From: Lewinellaceae bacterium
GTDB lineage: Bacteria > Bacteroidota > Bacteroidia > Chitinophagales > Saprospiraceae
NCBI GenBank assembly: GCA_020636045.1
Contig: JACJYP010000005.1
Location: 344,926 to 408,925 of the forward strand
DNA: 64,000 nucleotides
Direction of reading: 5' to 3'
This document shows positions 36,301 to 45,024 of the stretch, in pieces. The first letter of the stretch is position 1; the number at the start of each line of letters is the position of its first letter. The notes beneath the pieces were generated by a model that saw nothing but the letters and a program-made list of their open reading frames with translations, searched no databases and had not been told where the DNA came from. A program made the position numbers and the translations under genes.

Positions 36301-36726
36301 GGTATAAATATCGAGCCAGCCGTCGCCGTTCACGTCTGCGATGGCGACGCCGGCCGTCCAGACCCCTTCATTGTAGAGCCCTGCCGCTTTCGTGATATCT
36401 TCAAAATGAAAATCGCCGCGGTTGAGGTAAAGCCGGCTGGAACGCATGTTGCCGCAGAAAAACAGGTCGGGCAGCCCGTCGTTGTTGAAGTCGCCGATGC
36501 CTGTGCCGCCGCCGTTGTAAAAATTCCGGAACAGGTAGCAATTGACGGAGTCATTGTACGGCACTTCGTTGCTGAAGTCGACGCCCGTCGTTGCAGCGTC
36601 GAGCAGGGTGAACCTTTTACCCGACGACGCGCCCTGCTCGCTGCCGGTGCAGGCAAACAGGCTTAGAAACGCGCCAAGTGTGAGCATTTGGGCAAACGTG
36701 CGCAACATCGTCAGTTCATTTTTCAT
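33313..36726 (-). CDS. Very large FG-GAP/VCBS-repeat lipoprotein with ASPIC/UnbV domain
   Basis: A 1137-residue exported protein with a lipoprotein-type signal peptide (TLGAFLSLFACTGSEQ, cysteine near residue 27). The body is a series of VCBS/FG-GAP integrin-like propeller repeats with DxDxDG calcium loops, for example GDFNNDGLPDLFFCGN, DVNGDGWLDIYTCKS, DYDRDGDLDCYLLNN, DLDNDGDLDLVVNN and DIDGDNDPDLLVAG. In the middle an ASPIC/UnbV domain (RIYLTGENSSNTFCLGAQ, FHLGLGDISKIDT-like, HFGLGDISKIDTIEVRFLSG) occurs. Such proteins are common in Bacteroidota and often sit beside SusCD genes, as here. They are surface exposed and bind calcium; a ligand is unknown. Its start overlaps the upstream 203-residue gene. 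Confidence 0.87.
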   Translation of the reverse strand: MKNELTMLRTFAQMLTLGAFLSLFACTGSEQGASSGKRFTLLDAATTGVDFSNEVPYNDSVNCYLFRNFYNGGGTGIGDFNNDGLPDLFFCGNMRSSRLYLNRGDFHFEDITKAAGLYNEGVWTAGVAIADVNGDGWLDIYTCKSGPPGGARRHNELFLNNGDAPQHNGVPTFTESAAKWGLDFTGLSTHAAFFDYDRDGDLDCYLLNNSIRSVGGYDYRPGQRNTPDPDGGNRLLRNDGLPGAGFTDVTRQAGIYSSAIGFGLGVTVGDYDRDGWPDLFISNDFFERDYLYRNKGDGTFEEILEQAVPEISKGSMGADMADINNDGYPEIFVTEMLPPDDARYKTKTVFDSWETYQLGLNAGYHRQFGRNVLQVNNGDGSFSEIGRQAGVWATDWSWGALLADFDNDGRTDIFVANGIGKDLLDQDYLNFYSDPAAISKVLQENPGEGIKTLIDAMPSKPVANFLFRNTGEGGTPTFDNVAGKWGLARPSFSNGSAYGDLDNDGDLDLVVNNVNMPCFIYRNETIGGAQQQGANWLRIYLTGENSSNTFCLGAQVTLKAGGRTFYQELSPMRGFESTVEPKLHFGLGDISKIDTIEVRFLSGKMWHSYDLEVNEEINITEGDTPEATSGEQLLKPAVVHKLFRPVSPAPEFRHTESRFSDFDRSPLLFRMYSAEGPALAVADVNGDGLEDFFIGNAAGEAGQLFVQTGNSGGFRNVGQEDFERDKACEDVAAVFFDADGDGDQDLYVGGGSNEMMPGDRALQDRLYLNDGKGHFKRASDALPASKPFSTSCVRPADVDGDGDIDLFVGMRLVPDHYGRTPASFVMINDGHAHFSPAPLRTGDGQELGMVTGAVWSDIDGDNDPDLLVAGEWEPIRIFKNQNGRLTEWKTIEHSTGWWNTLVAADLDGDGDNDFIAGNWGLNTRFKASVDQPLRLYVSDFDQNGRDEIMICQYENGREYPVMQRSDLVKQLPLLKKKYLKSEDFANQTIPDLFTAEQLSAAEKKEAVCLETSILWNRGGGNFELIPLPSPAQQTPVFAAVAGDFTGDGITDLLLAGNHEYCKPETGVYLGSYGCVLQGNGKGAFADPGQGRMSAGIRGSVRNFALMHQRNRRVVVVARNNAKLLILEATAGKKASPQ

Positions 36727-37327
36727 GTTTCTCCCAGACCGGTCTTCTGTCGCCGGGTTTGACGGGAGTTTCCTTCTGTTCAGGGGTAACGGTCAGATCC
36801 GTGATCTCGACCCGGACGTTTCGTTCGTTTTGCAGCATGACCAGGATCTGCCGGTTGCCGTTCACTTTGACCCAGGCAGCTGTGTCGCCGGGTGTTCTGA
36901 CGATTTTGATAAACCCTTCCCCGTACCAGTTTTCCAGAATATCGAGCACATCGGGCGCCAGTTTGTCCGAAAACAGTTGTTTGTTCCACGGCGCCCAGCC
37001 CTGATAGTTGAATACCACGCCCATTTTGTATATCCTGCCTTTTTCAAAAGCGGGATAAAAGTTCATGTCGAGCGGATATCTGTAATCGTAAAAGGAATAC
37101 AGCACGGTATTGTTTTCCGGGCCGTTCGTAACCATGCCCTGCCGGTTGAGTTCGAAACAATGTTTGTAAAAATCGGAGGCCGGCATCCCGAAATAAAGAC
37201 CGAAAAAGATGCTGTCGTAGCGAATGCCGCTGGCCATTTCCCGGTCCAGCATTTTCTCGTAATCGCTTTTACAGGCAATCCAGACAGTACAGGCAAGCAC
37301 TGCCAGGAGTAGTATCCATCGCTTCAT
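36716..37327 (-). CDS. Putative lipoprotein of unknown function
   Basis: A 203-residue exported protein. The signal MKRWILLLAVLACTVWIACKSD ends in a possible lipobox with Cys19, although Trp at the -3 position is atypical. The mature part has no recognised domain: it is rich in aromatic residues (FFGLYFGMPASDFYKHCFEL, YSFYDYRYPLDMNFYPAF). The start of the VCBS gene lies inside its last codons (11-base overlap), so the two are clearly one operon. A TACATTTG promoter box is 38 bases upstream. It may be an accessory or chaperone to the VCBS protein (inference). Confidence 0.75.
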   Translation of the reverse strand: MKRWILLLAVLACTVWIACKSDYEKMLDREMASGIRYDSIFFGLYFGMPASDFYKHCFELNRQGMVTNGPENNTVLYSFYDYRYPLDMNFYPAFEKGRIYKMGVVFNYQGWAPWNKQLFSDKLAPDVLDILENWYGEGFIKIVRTPGDTAAWVKVNGNRQILVMLQNERNVRVEITDLTVTPEQKETPVKPGDRRPVWEKHEK

Positions 37328-37364
37328 ATCTGGTGTCTGTTTTTCAGAAATTCGATATCAAATA

Positions 37365-37372
37365 CAAATGTA
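37365..37372 (-). promoter_or_regulatory. Bacteroidota -7 promoter element (TACATTTG)
   Basis: Exact TAnnTTTG match on the minus strand, 38 bases before the lipoprotein gene of the VCBS operon. The 21-bp repeat array begins 66 bases further upstream of this promoter. Confidence 0.65.
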
Positions 37373-37437
37373 GACATACGACCGGGCGAGCCGGCGAAAT
37401 TAGTAAAAAACGCGGGTATGGAACGTTTCACATTGAA

Positions 37438-37760
37438 CGCAACTCGTTACACAAAGGACGTAACTCGTTACACAAAGGACGTAACTCGTTACACACAAGG
37501 CGTAAGTCATTACACAAAGGACGCAACTCGTTACATAAAGAGCGTAACTCGTTACACACAAGGCGTAATTCGTTACACAAAGAGCGTAAGTCGTTACACA
37601 CAAGGCGTAAAAGTCGTTACACAGGACGTAAGTCGTTACACAAAGAGCGTAAGTCATTACACAAAGACCATGAACTCTACCCAGGCGTAAGTCGTTACAC
37701 TGATGGCTGGGGGCGTAATTCGTTACACTGGAAAGGCGTAACTCGTTACATTTTAAAAGA
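37438..37760. repeat. 21-bp tandem repeat array with half-palindromic core
   Basis: Eleven head-to-tail units of exactly 21 bp run from 37438 to 37668 with consensus CGTAASTCGTTACACAAAGGA. The core GTAA-N4-TTAC is an inverted repeat. Four further, looser units follow (37669, 37686, 37714 and 37737) with variable spacers. Variation between units is mostly at the C/G/T after GTAA, at G/A in TCGTTAC, and in the AAAGGA/AAAGAG/ACAAGG spacer. No stop codon occurs in several frames, so it gives long but low-complexity reading frames. It lies in the 800-bp gap between the VCBS operon and the susCD operon. Confidence 0.95.
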
Positions 37761-38065
37761 CCATGAACGCTTCCCGCGATACCGTAAGCAGGCATGTTTT
37801 TTCGACTGCACAACCCCGAGGGCATTGACCGATTCCGTCGAACAATTCGTAAGTCCACACATTAAATTAAAAGGCCTGGTTTGGCTTTTCTACAAATGTT
37901 ACCTTTCAAAATTTTCAATGACCTCGATGGGGTTAATCCGCAAATTGGGGAATGATCTCTTTCTATAAACGGGGATTCCCTGACGGGAATAATTCGTGCG
38001 CTGCCCTGAGTACAATATTTTAAAAACCCATCCAAAACCGACGTTGAAAGGCAAATTGGGCAAAG

Positions 38066-38100
38066 AAAAAAGAGCAAATGGCAGTTCTGCCATTTGCTCT
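38066..38100 (-). terminator. Rho-independent terminator of the susCD operon
   Basis: A perfect 13-bp stem (AGAGCAAATGGCA / TGCCATTTGCTCT), a 4-base loop and, on the minus strand, a run of T. It begins 26 bases after the SusD stop codon. Confidence 0.9.
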
Positions 38101-38126
38101 TGTATTGGATCACTTAACCCCGGAAA

Positions 38127-39677
38127 TCAATAGCAGGGGTTCTGAGCGAGGTTCGGGTTTACGTTCCTCTGCGCAGTCGGGATCGGCCACAGTTCTTTGC
38201 AGGGATCGGATCCCGGCATGAACTCAGTAGCGTTACCGTATACACCGAAACGGATCAGGTCCTGGCGGCGTACGCCTTCGTAGAACATTTCGCGGCCGCG
38301 CTCTGCGAGCAGGTCGGCATCAGTCAGTGCACCCAGCGGCGAATCGGGCTCGTAGGAGCGGTTGCGCACCTGGTTTACGAGATCGAGCGCGTCAGCGTCA
38401 GAAGCATTCTGGCGATACAGCGCTTCCGCTTTCATGAGCAGCACGTCGGCATAGCGGAAGATCGGCATATCGTTGCTGAGGCTTTGCGTAGCGCCCGTTT
38501 TGAACTCATACTTGCCGATACGCGCGCCTGCCTGGCGAAGTGCATCCGGGAAGTGTTCGTTGATCGCGGGTGTAAAGTTGACCTGCGGGCCGTCCGGATC
38601 GTTGGATTCGGCACCGGCGTCGAGGATCGGCGTAACACCGTCGGAGGCGAACTGCGGGCCCACGATGAAGTTGTTCTTGCGGGCGTCGGCATCGTCGTGC
38701 ATTTCGTAAAAATCCTGCAGCGAGCACCAGCCGTTCCAGGGCTGTTCCTGCAGGTTATAAGTAGCCTGCGAGCCATAGTGCAGCGTCATTTGCGCCAGGT
38801 TGAAGCCTTGTGCGAATACTTCGTCGAACGGTACGGCAAAGATGAATTCTTTACTGCCGGAGTTGTTCGTGATGAAGTTATTGCGGTAGGTCGACTCCAG
38901 GAAGTACAGGTTCGAACCGATGATCTCGTTACAAGCCGTTACGCAGTCAGCCCAGCGTGCCGTACCGGAATACACACCTGCATTGAGGTACAGTTTGGCC
39001 TGCAGCATTTTGCCGGCGTAGTAGTTCATACGGCCATAAGTCGTACCGTCGGCCTTCTTGTCGAGCAGGGGAACCGCTTCGTTCAGTTCCTGCTCCACGA
39101 AATTGAAGATGTTGATACGCGGCTCGGTAGCGGGCTGGAAACCTTCCGGAACGTCGAAACGCGTTACCAGCGGAACGTTACCAAACGTATCCATCAGCCA
39201 GTAGTAGTACATGGCGCGCAGCACACGCAGTTCGGCGATGAATTTGTCAGCCAGCGCCGCGTCCACACTTCCTGCATCTTTGAGCGTAGTGAACTGTGCG
39301 ATCAGGCGATTGCAGGTATTCACCCCGCTGTAAAGGAAGTTCCAGGCGTTGTTGATATTCGGATCGGTGGGCTTGGACTCGTGGCGGTGTGCGTTGATCC
39401 ATTGGCCGCCGTCGCCCCAGTCACCTCCGCGCTGCGGGATCATGGTTTCGTCCGAAGAGCATTCCTGAACGGAGAAGTAAGCACCGTGGTTGCCCAGCTG
39501 ATACAGGCCGGTATAGGCCGCACCGAGCGCCGCGATGAACTCTTCTTCCGTACGGAGGAAGTTTTCTGATGTTACCGTATCAAACAACTGCTCGTCCAGA
39601 TTGGTGCAGGAGTTGTTGAACGTCATCAGGAAAAGTGCCGGTAGCAGCAACTTTCCAAGTATGGGAAATTTTTTCAT
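38127..39677 (-). CDS. SusD/RagB-family nutrient-binding outer membrane lipoprotein
   Basis: A 516-residue lipoprotein. The ATG at 39677 gives the signal MKKFPILGKLLLPALFLMTF followed by NNSCTNLDEQLFDTVT, with the lipid-attachment Cys near residue 24. The protein has the SusD layout: an N-terminal helical part with TPR-like helices (AALGAAYTGLYQLGNHG, ELRVLRAMYYYWLMDTFGNVPLV), and a C-terminal RagB/SusD part ending GREMFYEGVRRQDLIRFGVYG. It caps the SusC transporter at the cell surface and delivers the substrate. Substrate is unknown; there is no adjacent glycoside hydrolase to suggest a polysaccharide. It lies 36 bases downstream of susC on the same strand. Confidence 0.95.
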   Translation of the reverse strand: MKKFPILGKLLLPALFLMTFNNSCTNLDEQLFDTVTSENFLRTEEEFIAALGAAYTGLYQLGNHGAYFSVQECSSDETMIPQRGGDWGDGGQWINAHRHESKPTDPNINNAWNFLYSGVNTCNRLIAQFTTLKDAGSVDAALADKFIAELRVLRAMYYYWLMDTFGNVPLVTRFDVPEGFQPATEPRINIFNFVEQELNEAVPLLDKKADGTTYGRMNYYAGKMLQAKLYLNAGVYSGTARWADCVTACNEIIGSNLYFLESTYRNNFITNNSGSKEFIFAVPFDEVFAQGFNLAQMTLHYGSQATYNLQEQPWNGWCSLQDFYEMHDDADARKNNFIVGPQFASDGVTPILDAGAESNDPDGPQVNFTPAINEHFPDALRQAGARIGKYEFKTGATQSLSNDMPIFRYADVLLMKAEALYRQNASDADALDLVNQVRNRSYEPDSPLGALTDADLLAERGREMFYEGVRRQDLIRFGVYGNATEFMPGSDPCKELWPIPTAQRNVNPNLAQNPCY

Positions 39678-39713
39678 GATAGTAATTTTTTGAATTGATT
39701 GAGTGCGCAACAT

Positions 39714-42701
39714 TTAGAATCCGAAGCTAACCCCGACTGAATAGGTGCGGGCCAGGAAATAGGTGCTGCGACGGTCAATACCGGGCGCCAGCGGGTTGAG
39801 TTCGTTACTAAAGCGACCGCCGTTGTCAGAGTTGCCGATGTCACCCAGGCGCGGTTCGGGGTCTACACCCGTGTAGCCGGTGATGGTGAACAGGTTCTGA
39901 CCGCTTACGTAGACGCGGGCGTTGGTGAACCAGCTGCTGGACGGCAGGGTGAAGTTGTAACCCAGGGTCGCGTTGTCCAGGCGCAGGAACGTAGCGTCTT
40001 CCACGTGGTAGCTGTTGAAACGATTCTGAGCCGTTACTTTCTCATCGAAGTACTTGGTATCGATCTTGTTCCAGGTCACAGCCGTCGGGTCCAGGTTCTC
40101 ATAGAACACGCGGTATTCATTGGCCAGGTCATGACCGAACACACCACGCAGGAAGAAGTTCAATTCGAAGTTGCCCATTGTGATGGTGTTGTTAAAACCA
40201 AGCTCAAATGAAGGTACGCCGTTACCGATCTTCTTCTGGTCGCCGTTGAACGCTTCGATGTTGAGCGTGCCGTCACCGTTAACGTCTTCGTATGCGATAG
40301 AGCCATCGTCGTTGACGCCGGTGCGAACCGGACCCCACAGTTGACCGAGCGGTGCGTTGTTGTAAGCGATCGTGTAGTATACGTCGTTCTGACCCGGCGC
40401 ACCTACGTTGGCGATCGCGATCGTGTCTTCACGACCGAAATCTTCCAGGGTGATCGAGTACTTGGAGAATACGATACCCGGAGACCAGGTGAAATTCGAT
40501 GTCTCAACCAGGTTGGTGTAGTTGATGGCTGCTTCAAAACCTTTGTTGCGGATAGAAGCCACGTTGTCATAAGTCGTCGGAGCGAAGTTCGGCGGTACCG
40601 GTACGCCCAATGCGATGATCAGGTCTTTCGTCAGACGGTTGTAGTAATCCAGCGAACCGGTGAGTTTATAACCGAACAGCGCAAAGTCGAGACCGACGTT
40701 GAATTCGCCTTTTTCTTCCCATTTCAGACCCGGGTTGGCGTTCTGGACCGGACCGAAGCTCGGTACGTAGTTGCCGTTGTAGTAGAAGAGCGGGCCCTGC
40801 GTATAAACTTCACGGTACAGCGAGTTCTGGTTGGGCTGGTTACCCGTCACACCGTAACCGGCGCGGAGTTTCAGCTGTTCCACATTGTTCAGGTTCATCA
40901 GTTTCTCCAGGTTGACACCGGCGCTGACGAAGGGGAATACGCCCCAGCGGTTGTCAGGACCGAAGCGGGACGAACCCTCGCGGCGCAGACCGACCGAACC
41001 GAAGTACGTATCGTCGATATTGATACTGGCGCGGCCGAAGAAGGCGATCAGGCGGTTGCGGCCTTTGTAGCTGGATACCGTGGACAGACCGCGGCCGTTG
41101 GAGAGGAACGCTCCCAGGTTGGCGTTGGTGAACTCGTTGGAAATGATGTTGTTGGCCTGGATGTTAAGACCGTTGTAATCAAACTGCTGCCAGGAGTAAC
41201 CGCCGAGGATGGTCAGGTTGCTGGTCGTGTTGAAATTGATCTTGTATTCACCCGTGGCTTCCAGCAGGTTGCTCACATAGAAGTTGGTGCCCTGGATACC
41301 GACGCCGTTGCCGCCGATACCGCGCCACTTGCTCTGCTTGCTGTAAAATTCGCCGTAGTCGTAGTTGAAACGCTCCTGAGCGAGCGTGAGGGCTGCTTTC
41401 AGGTTCGGAATGATCTCGTATTCCGTCCGGAAGTTGCCCATCAGGCGGTTGCCTTTCGCTTCGAAATTGTTTTGCTCGACGATCGCAACCGGATTGAAAT
41501 AGTCGAACAGGTCTTTCTCAACATACCCGCCGTAACGGTCGTATTCCGGATTGCCCGGATCGGTGATCTTGGCCGTCGGGTTGGCAACGATCGCATAGCG
41601 GAAGGCATCGAGGAAGCCGAAATCCTGCTGACGCGAAGTGAGCAACAGGCCACCGGAAATGTTCAGGCGGTTGTTGAGCACTTTCTGGTTGAAGCTCAAG
41701 CTGCTGTTGTACTGCTTGAAGCCCGTTTCGCGAAGGATACCTTCGATGTTGCGGTAGTTGAAAGAAATGCGGTAGGAGCCATTGGCAACACCGCCGGCAA
41801 GGCTGAGGTTGTGTACGTTCGATTTTCCTGTCTGCGTGATCTCGTCGAACCAGTCGGTGTTCGTATCGCCGGCGCCGTCCTCGGGAGAGAGGTCGTTGCC
41901 GCCGAGCTCAACGAAACGGGCAGCGTCGAGTGTGTTGTAGCGACGCGAAACCTGGTCGAAAGCGACGAAACCGTTGTAGCTGGCTGTGGTGCGACCGGCA
42001 GAACCCTTCTTGGTCGTGATCAGTACAACGCCCGCAGAGGCGCGGGTACCATAGATGGCTGCAGCAGAACCGTCTTTCAAAACGTCCATCGATTCGATGT
42101 CGTTCGGGTCGATCAGGCTGAGGTTGACACCGGGAATACCGTCCACAACGATCAGCGGAGAAACACCCGATGAAAGAGAAGACAGACCGCGCAGGCGAAT
42201 GGTGAATTCACCGTTCGGGTTACTACCCGGGCGGGAAATCGTTACGCCGGCGATCTTGCCCTGCAGCAATTGGGCAGGGTCGGAAATATTGCCCTTGTTG
42301 AAGTCTTTCGGCTTCAGCGATGCTACAGCGCTGGTAACCTCTTTGGACTTCACGGTGCCGTAGCCAACCACTACCACTTCGTCGAGTACGGAACCCGGCT
42401 TCATGGCGATCTCGACTACATTTGATGAACTCAGTGTGACGACTTCTTCAGCGTAACCGGTGTAGGCAAAACGCAACTGCGTGCTGCCGTCCGGTACGTC
42501 CACGGAGTATTTGCCGTCGATGTCGGTAACGGCGCCGCGCGTCGTGCCGACAACACTGACCGTAGCGCCGATCAGGGGTTCACCGTTTTCTGCATCGGTG
42601 ACTTTCCCTACCACTGTGCGCTGTGCCAATGCGAAATTGCCGAGCAGCAGCAATAGCACCGCCAACATTCCGCCTTTGGTAAAGGTGTGCAAAAACTTCA
42701 T
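39714..42701 (-). CDS. SusC/RagA-family TonB-dependent outer membrane transporter
   Basis: A 995-residue outer membrane protein. Signal peptide 1-26 (ends GNFALAQ). A CarboxypepD_reg-like domain (VVGKVTDAENGEPLIGATVSV, DIDGKYSVDVPDGS) is followed by the TonB box-like VLDEVVVVGYGTVKS, a plug domain (GLSSLSSGVSPLIVVDGIPG, IESMDVLKDGSAAAIYGTRASAGVVLITTKKG) and a 22-strand barrel ending ARTYSVGVSFGF, whose terminal Phe is standard. With SusD it imports an oligomeric nutrient using TonB energy. Regulators are not adjacent. The divergent spacer to the polyamine genes is 383 bp. Confidence 0.97.
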   Translation of the reverse strand: MKFLHTFTKGGMLAVLLLLLGNFALAQRTVVGKVTDAENGEPLIGATVSVVGTTRGAVTDIDGKYSVDVPDGSTQLRFAYTGYAEEVVTLSSSNVVEIAMKPGSVLDEVVVVGYGTVKSKEVTSAVASLKPKDFNKGNISDPAQLLQGKIAGVTISRPGSNPNGEFTIRLRGLSSLSSGVSPLIVVDGIPGVNLSLIDPNDIESMDVLKDGSAAAIYGTRASAGVVLITTKKGSAGRTTASYNGFVAFDQVSRRYNTLDAARFVELGGNDLSPEDGAGDTNTDWFDEITQTGKSNVHNLSLAGGVANGSYRISFNYRNIEGILRETGFKQYNSSLSFNQKVLNNRLNISGGLLLTSRQQDFGFLDAFRYAIVANPTAKITDPGNPEYDRYGGYVEKDLFDYFNPVAIVEQNNFEAKGNRLMGNFRTEYEIIPNLKAALTLAQERFNYDYGEFYSKQSKWRGIGGNGVGIQGTNFYVSNLLEATGEYKINFNTTSNLTILGGYSWQQFDYNGLNIQANNIISNEFTNANLGAFLSNGRGLSTVSSYKGRNRLIAFFGRASINIDDTYFGSVGLRREGSSRFGPDNRWGVFPFVSAGVNLEKLMNLNNVEQLKLRAGYGVTGNQPNQNSLYREVYTQGPLFYYNGNYVPSFGPVQNANPGLKWEEKGEFNVGLDFALFGYKLTGSLDYYNRLTKDLIIALGVPVPPNFAPTTYDNVASIRNKGFEAAINYTNLVETSNFTWSPGIVFSKYSITLEDFGREDTIAIANVGAPGQNDVYYTIAYNNAPLGQLWGPVRTGVNDDGSIAYEDVNGDGTLNIEAFNGDQKKIGNGVPSFELGFNNTITMGNFELNFFLRGVFGHDLANEYRVFYENLDPTAVTWNKIDTKYFDEKVTAQNRFNSYHVEDATFLRLDNATLGYNFTLPSSSWFTNARVYVSGQNLFTITGYTGVDPEPRLGDIGNSDNGGRFSNELNPLAPGIDRRSTYFLARTYSVGVSFGF

Positions 42702-43084
42702 ACGATAATGAGTTTAGTTTTAGTGAAAGAAATATATTCCACACAAAGTGAAAGCCATTCGCGGAGTCTGGGAGAAGACAATAGGGATTAGAGCCTGCAA
42801 ACGCATCGTAATTCTTTCTGCGCAGGATTTTATTTGGAAGGGCGAAGGCTTAGTCTGGGCGAACTGATGTGTGTGGTGTACACTAAGGTGGGGCTAAGGT
42901 AGTGATTCGTCGGAAATACCCACAAAGTCTTTTTTCATATTTTTTACATTTTGACGAATTCAAAATTAAATTACGGTTTGGTGAATCACACATTTTTAAG
43001 TTCCCAAACACGTGCCTCTTTTGTTTCCGGAATAAAATTTTATTCTACACTTGCACTACTTTTGTCGCTCTATTTCAATACAAT
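42702..43084. other. 383-bp divergent intergenic region between susC and the agmatine deiminase gene
   Basis: It contains the plus-strand promoter box at 43057 and no recognisable gene. For the susC side no exact TAnnTTTG box was found. The plus-strand frame of the next gene is open upstream to 42902 but without similarity to agmatine deiminase, so that part is taken as non-coding. Confidence 0.5.
43057..43064 (+). promoter_or_regulatory. Bacteroidota -7 promoter element (TACTTTTG)
   Basis: Exact TAnnTTTG match, 20 bases before the ATG at 43085. It excludes the longer frame starting at 42902 and implies a short leader. Confidence 0.7.
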
Positions 43085-44113
43085 ATGCCATTTTTATCCG
43101 TTCAAAGGCGCTTCCCGGCAGAGTGGGAGCCGCAGAGTGCCGTGCAACTGACCTTCCCGCATGAAGGGACCGATTGGGCCTCCTGCCTGGAGGAAGTGAT
43201 CCCCTGTTTCGTTGCCATCGCCGCCGCCGTCAGCCGCTTCGAAAAAGTACTGGTCGTTTGCCAGGACCCGGACAGGGCTAAATCCTGGCTCAGGGATTGC
43301 CCGGAAGACCGGGTGCTGCTCGCCGAGTGTCCATCCAACGACACATGGGCCCGCGACCACGGCGGCATCACCGTCCTGGAAAATGGTATACCCCTGATCC
43401 TTGATTTTGTATTCAACGGCTGGGGGCTCAAATTTCCGGCCGATAAGGACAATCGCATCACAAGCCTGCTCGCTGAAAAGGGAATTTTAAAAGCGCCGAT
43501 CAGGCATGGCGGACTCGTTCTGGAAGGCGGCGGGATCGAGAGCGACGGCGACGGAACGCTCCTTACGACTTCTGAATGTTTGCTTTCCCCCAACCGGAAT
43601 CCGCATCTCGGACTGAAGGAGATCGAATCTTCGCTGAAAGACCTGTTTGGCGCCGAACGGGTCTTGTGGCTGAATCACGGCTTCCTGGCCGGCGATGATA
43701 CCGATTCTCATATCGACACCCTGGCGCGCTTTTGTGATCCGGCCACCATCGCCTACGTCAAATGCGACGACCCTGCGGACGAGCATTACGAGGCGCTGAA
43801 AAAAATGGAGGCGGAACTGCTGACGTTCCGGCAAAGCGACGGCTCGCCTTACCGGCTGATCCCGCTGCCCTGGCCCGAAGCCTGTTTCGATGAAGAAGGA
43901 CAACGGCTTCCTGCTACCTATGCCAATTTCCTGATCATCAACGGCGCAGTACTGGTGCCGACCTACCGGGTGCCTCAGGATGAAGAGGCGCTTCGCATCA
44001 TCGCATCCGCTTTTCCGGACCGGGAAACGATCGGCATCGATTGCCGGCCCCTGATCCGGCAACATGGCTCGTTGCATTGCGTTACCATGCAGTATCCCGC
44101 AGGCGTCATTTAA
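43085..44113 (+). CDS. aguA: Agmatine deiminase
   Basis: A 342-residue enzyme of the guanidino-modifying (GME) superfamily that converts agmatine to N-carbamoylputrescine. The start at ATG 43085 (MPFLSVQRRFPAEWEPQSAVQ) fits the family. NDTWARDHGGIT, VLEGGGIESDGDGTLLTT and NHGFLAGDDTDSHIDTLARF contain the conserved Asp/Glu/His residues, and C332 in HGSLHCVTMQYP is the catalytic cysteine. LPATYANFLIINGAVLVPTY is a further marker. The gene is 24 bases before an N-carbamoylputrescine amidase gene, which confirms the pathway. The enzymes act in the cytoplasm; agmatine source (arginine decarboxylase) is not in the window. Confidence 0.94.
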   Translation: MPFLSVQRRFPAEWEPQSAVQLTFPHEGTDWASCLEEVIPCFVAIAAAVSRFEKVLVVCQDPDRAKSWLRDCPEDRVLLAECPSNDTWARDHGGITVLENGIPLILDFVFNGWGLKFPADKDNRITSLLAEKGILKAPIRHGGLVLEGGGIESDGDGTLLTTSECLLSPNRNPHLGLKEIESSLKDLFGAERVLWLNHGFLAGDDTDSHIDTLARFCDPATIAYVKCDDPADEHYEALKKMEAELLTFRQSDGSPYRLIPLPWPEACFDEEGQRLPATYANFLIINGAVLVPTYRVPQDEEALRIIASAFPDRETIGIDCRPLIRQHGSLHCVTMQYPAGVI

Positions 44114-44137
44114 AGTTTTGAAAATCAGAATCTTACC

Positions 44138-45022
<885 letters not shown>

Positions 45023-45024
45023 TT

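Larger units (their letters stand above)
37328..38126. other. 800-bp intergenic region between VCBS operon and susCD operon
   Basis: The region holds a minus-strand promoter box (37365), the 21-bp repeat array (37438-37760), about 300 bp of A+T-richer sequence in which I see no gene, and a terminator for susD (38066-38100). Frames crossing the array (for example 37418-37690 on the plus strand and 37400-37858 on the minus strand) are heptapeptide repeats created by the 21-bp period and are not taken as genes. Confidence 0.7.

Noticed and set aside
37438..37760. Array read as a CRISPR array
   Set aside because: Units are contiguous 21-mers without unique spacers, and the locus is far from the cas genes.
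37333..37968. 211-residue frame across the repeat array
   Set aside because: It begins without a plausible signal, is mostly an artefact of the 21-bp repeat, and its last part is A+T-rich sequence without similarity to a protein.
40341..42173. 610-residue frame opposite susC
   Set aside because: Antisense to a conserved SusC barrel; its composition (Val, Arg, Asp-rich) mirrors the sense codons.
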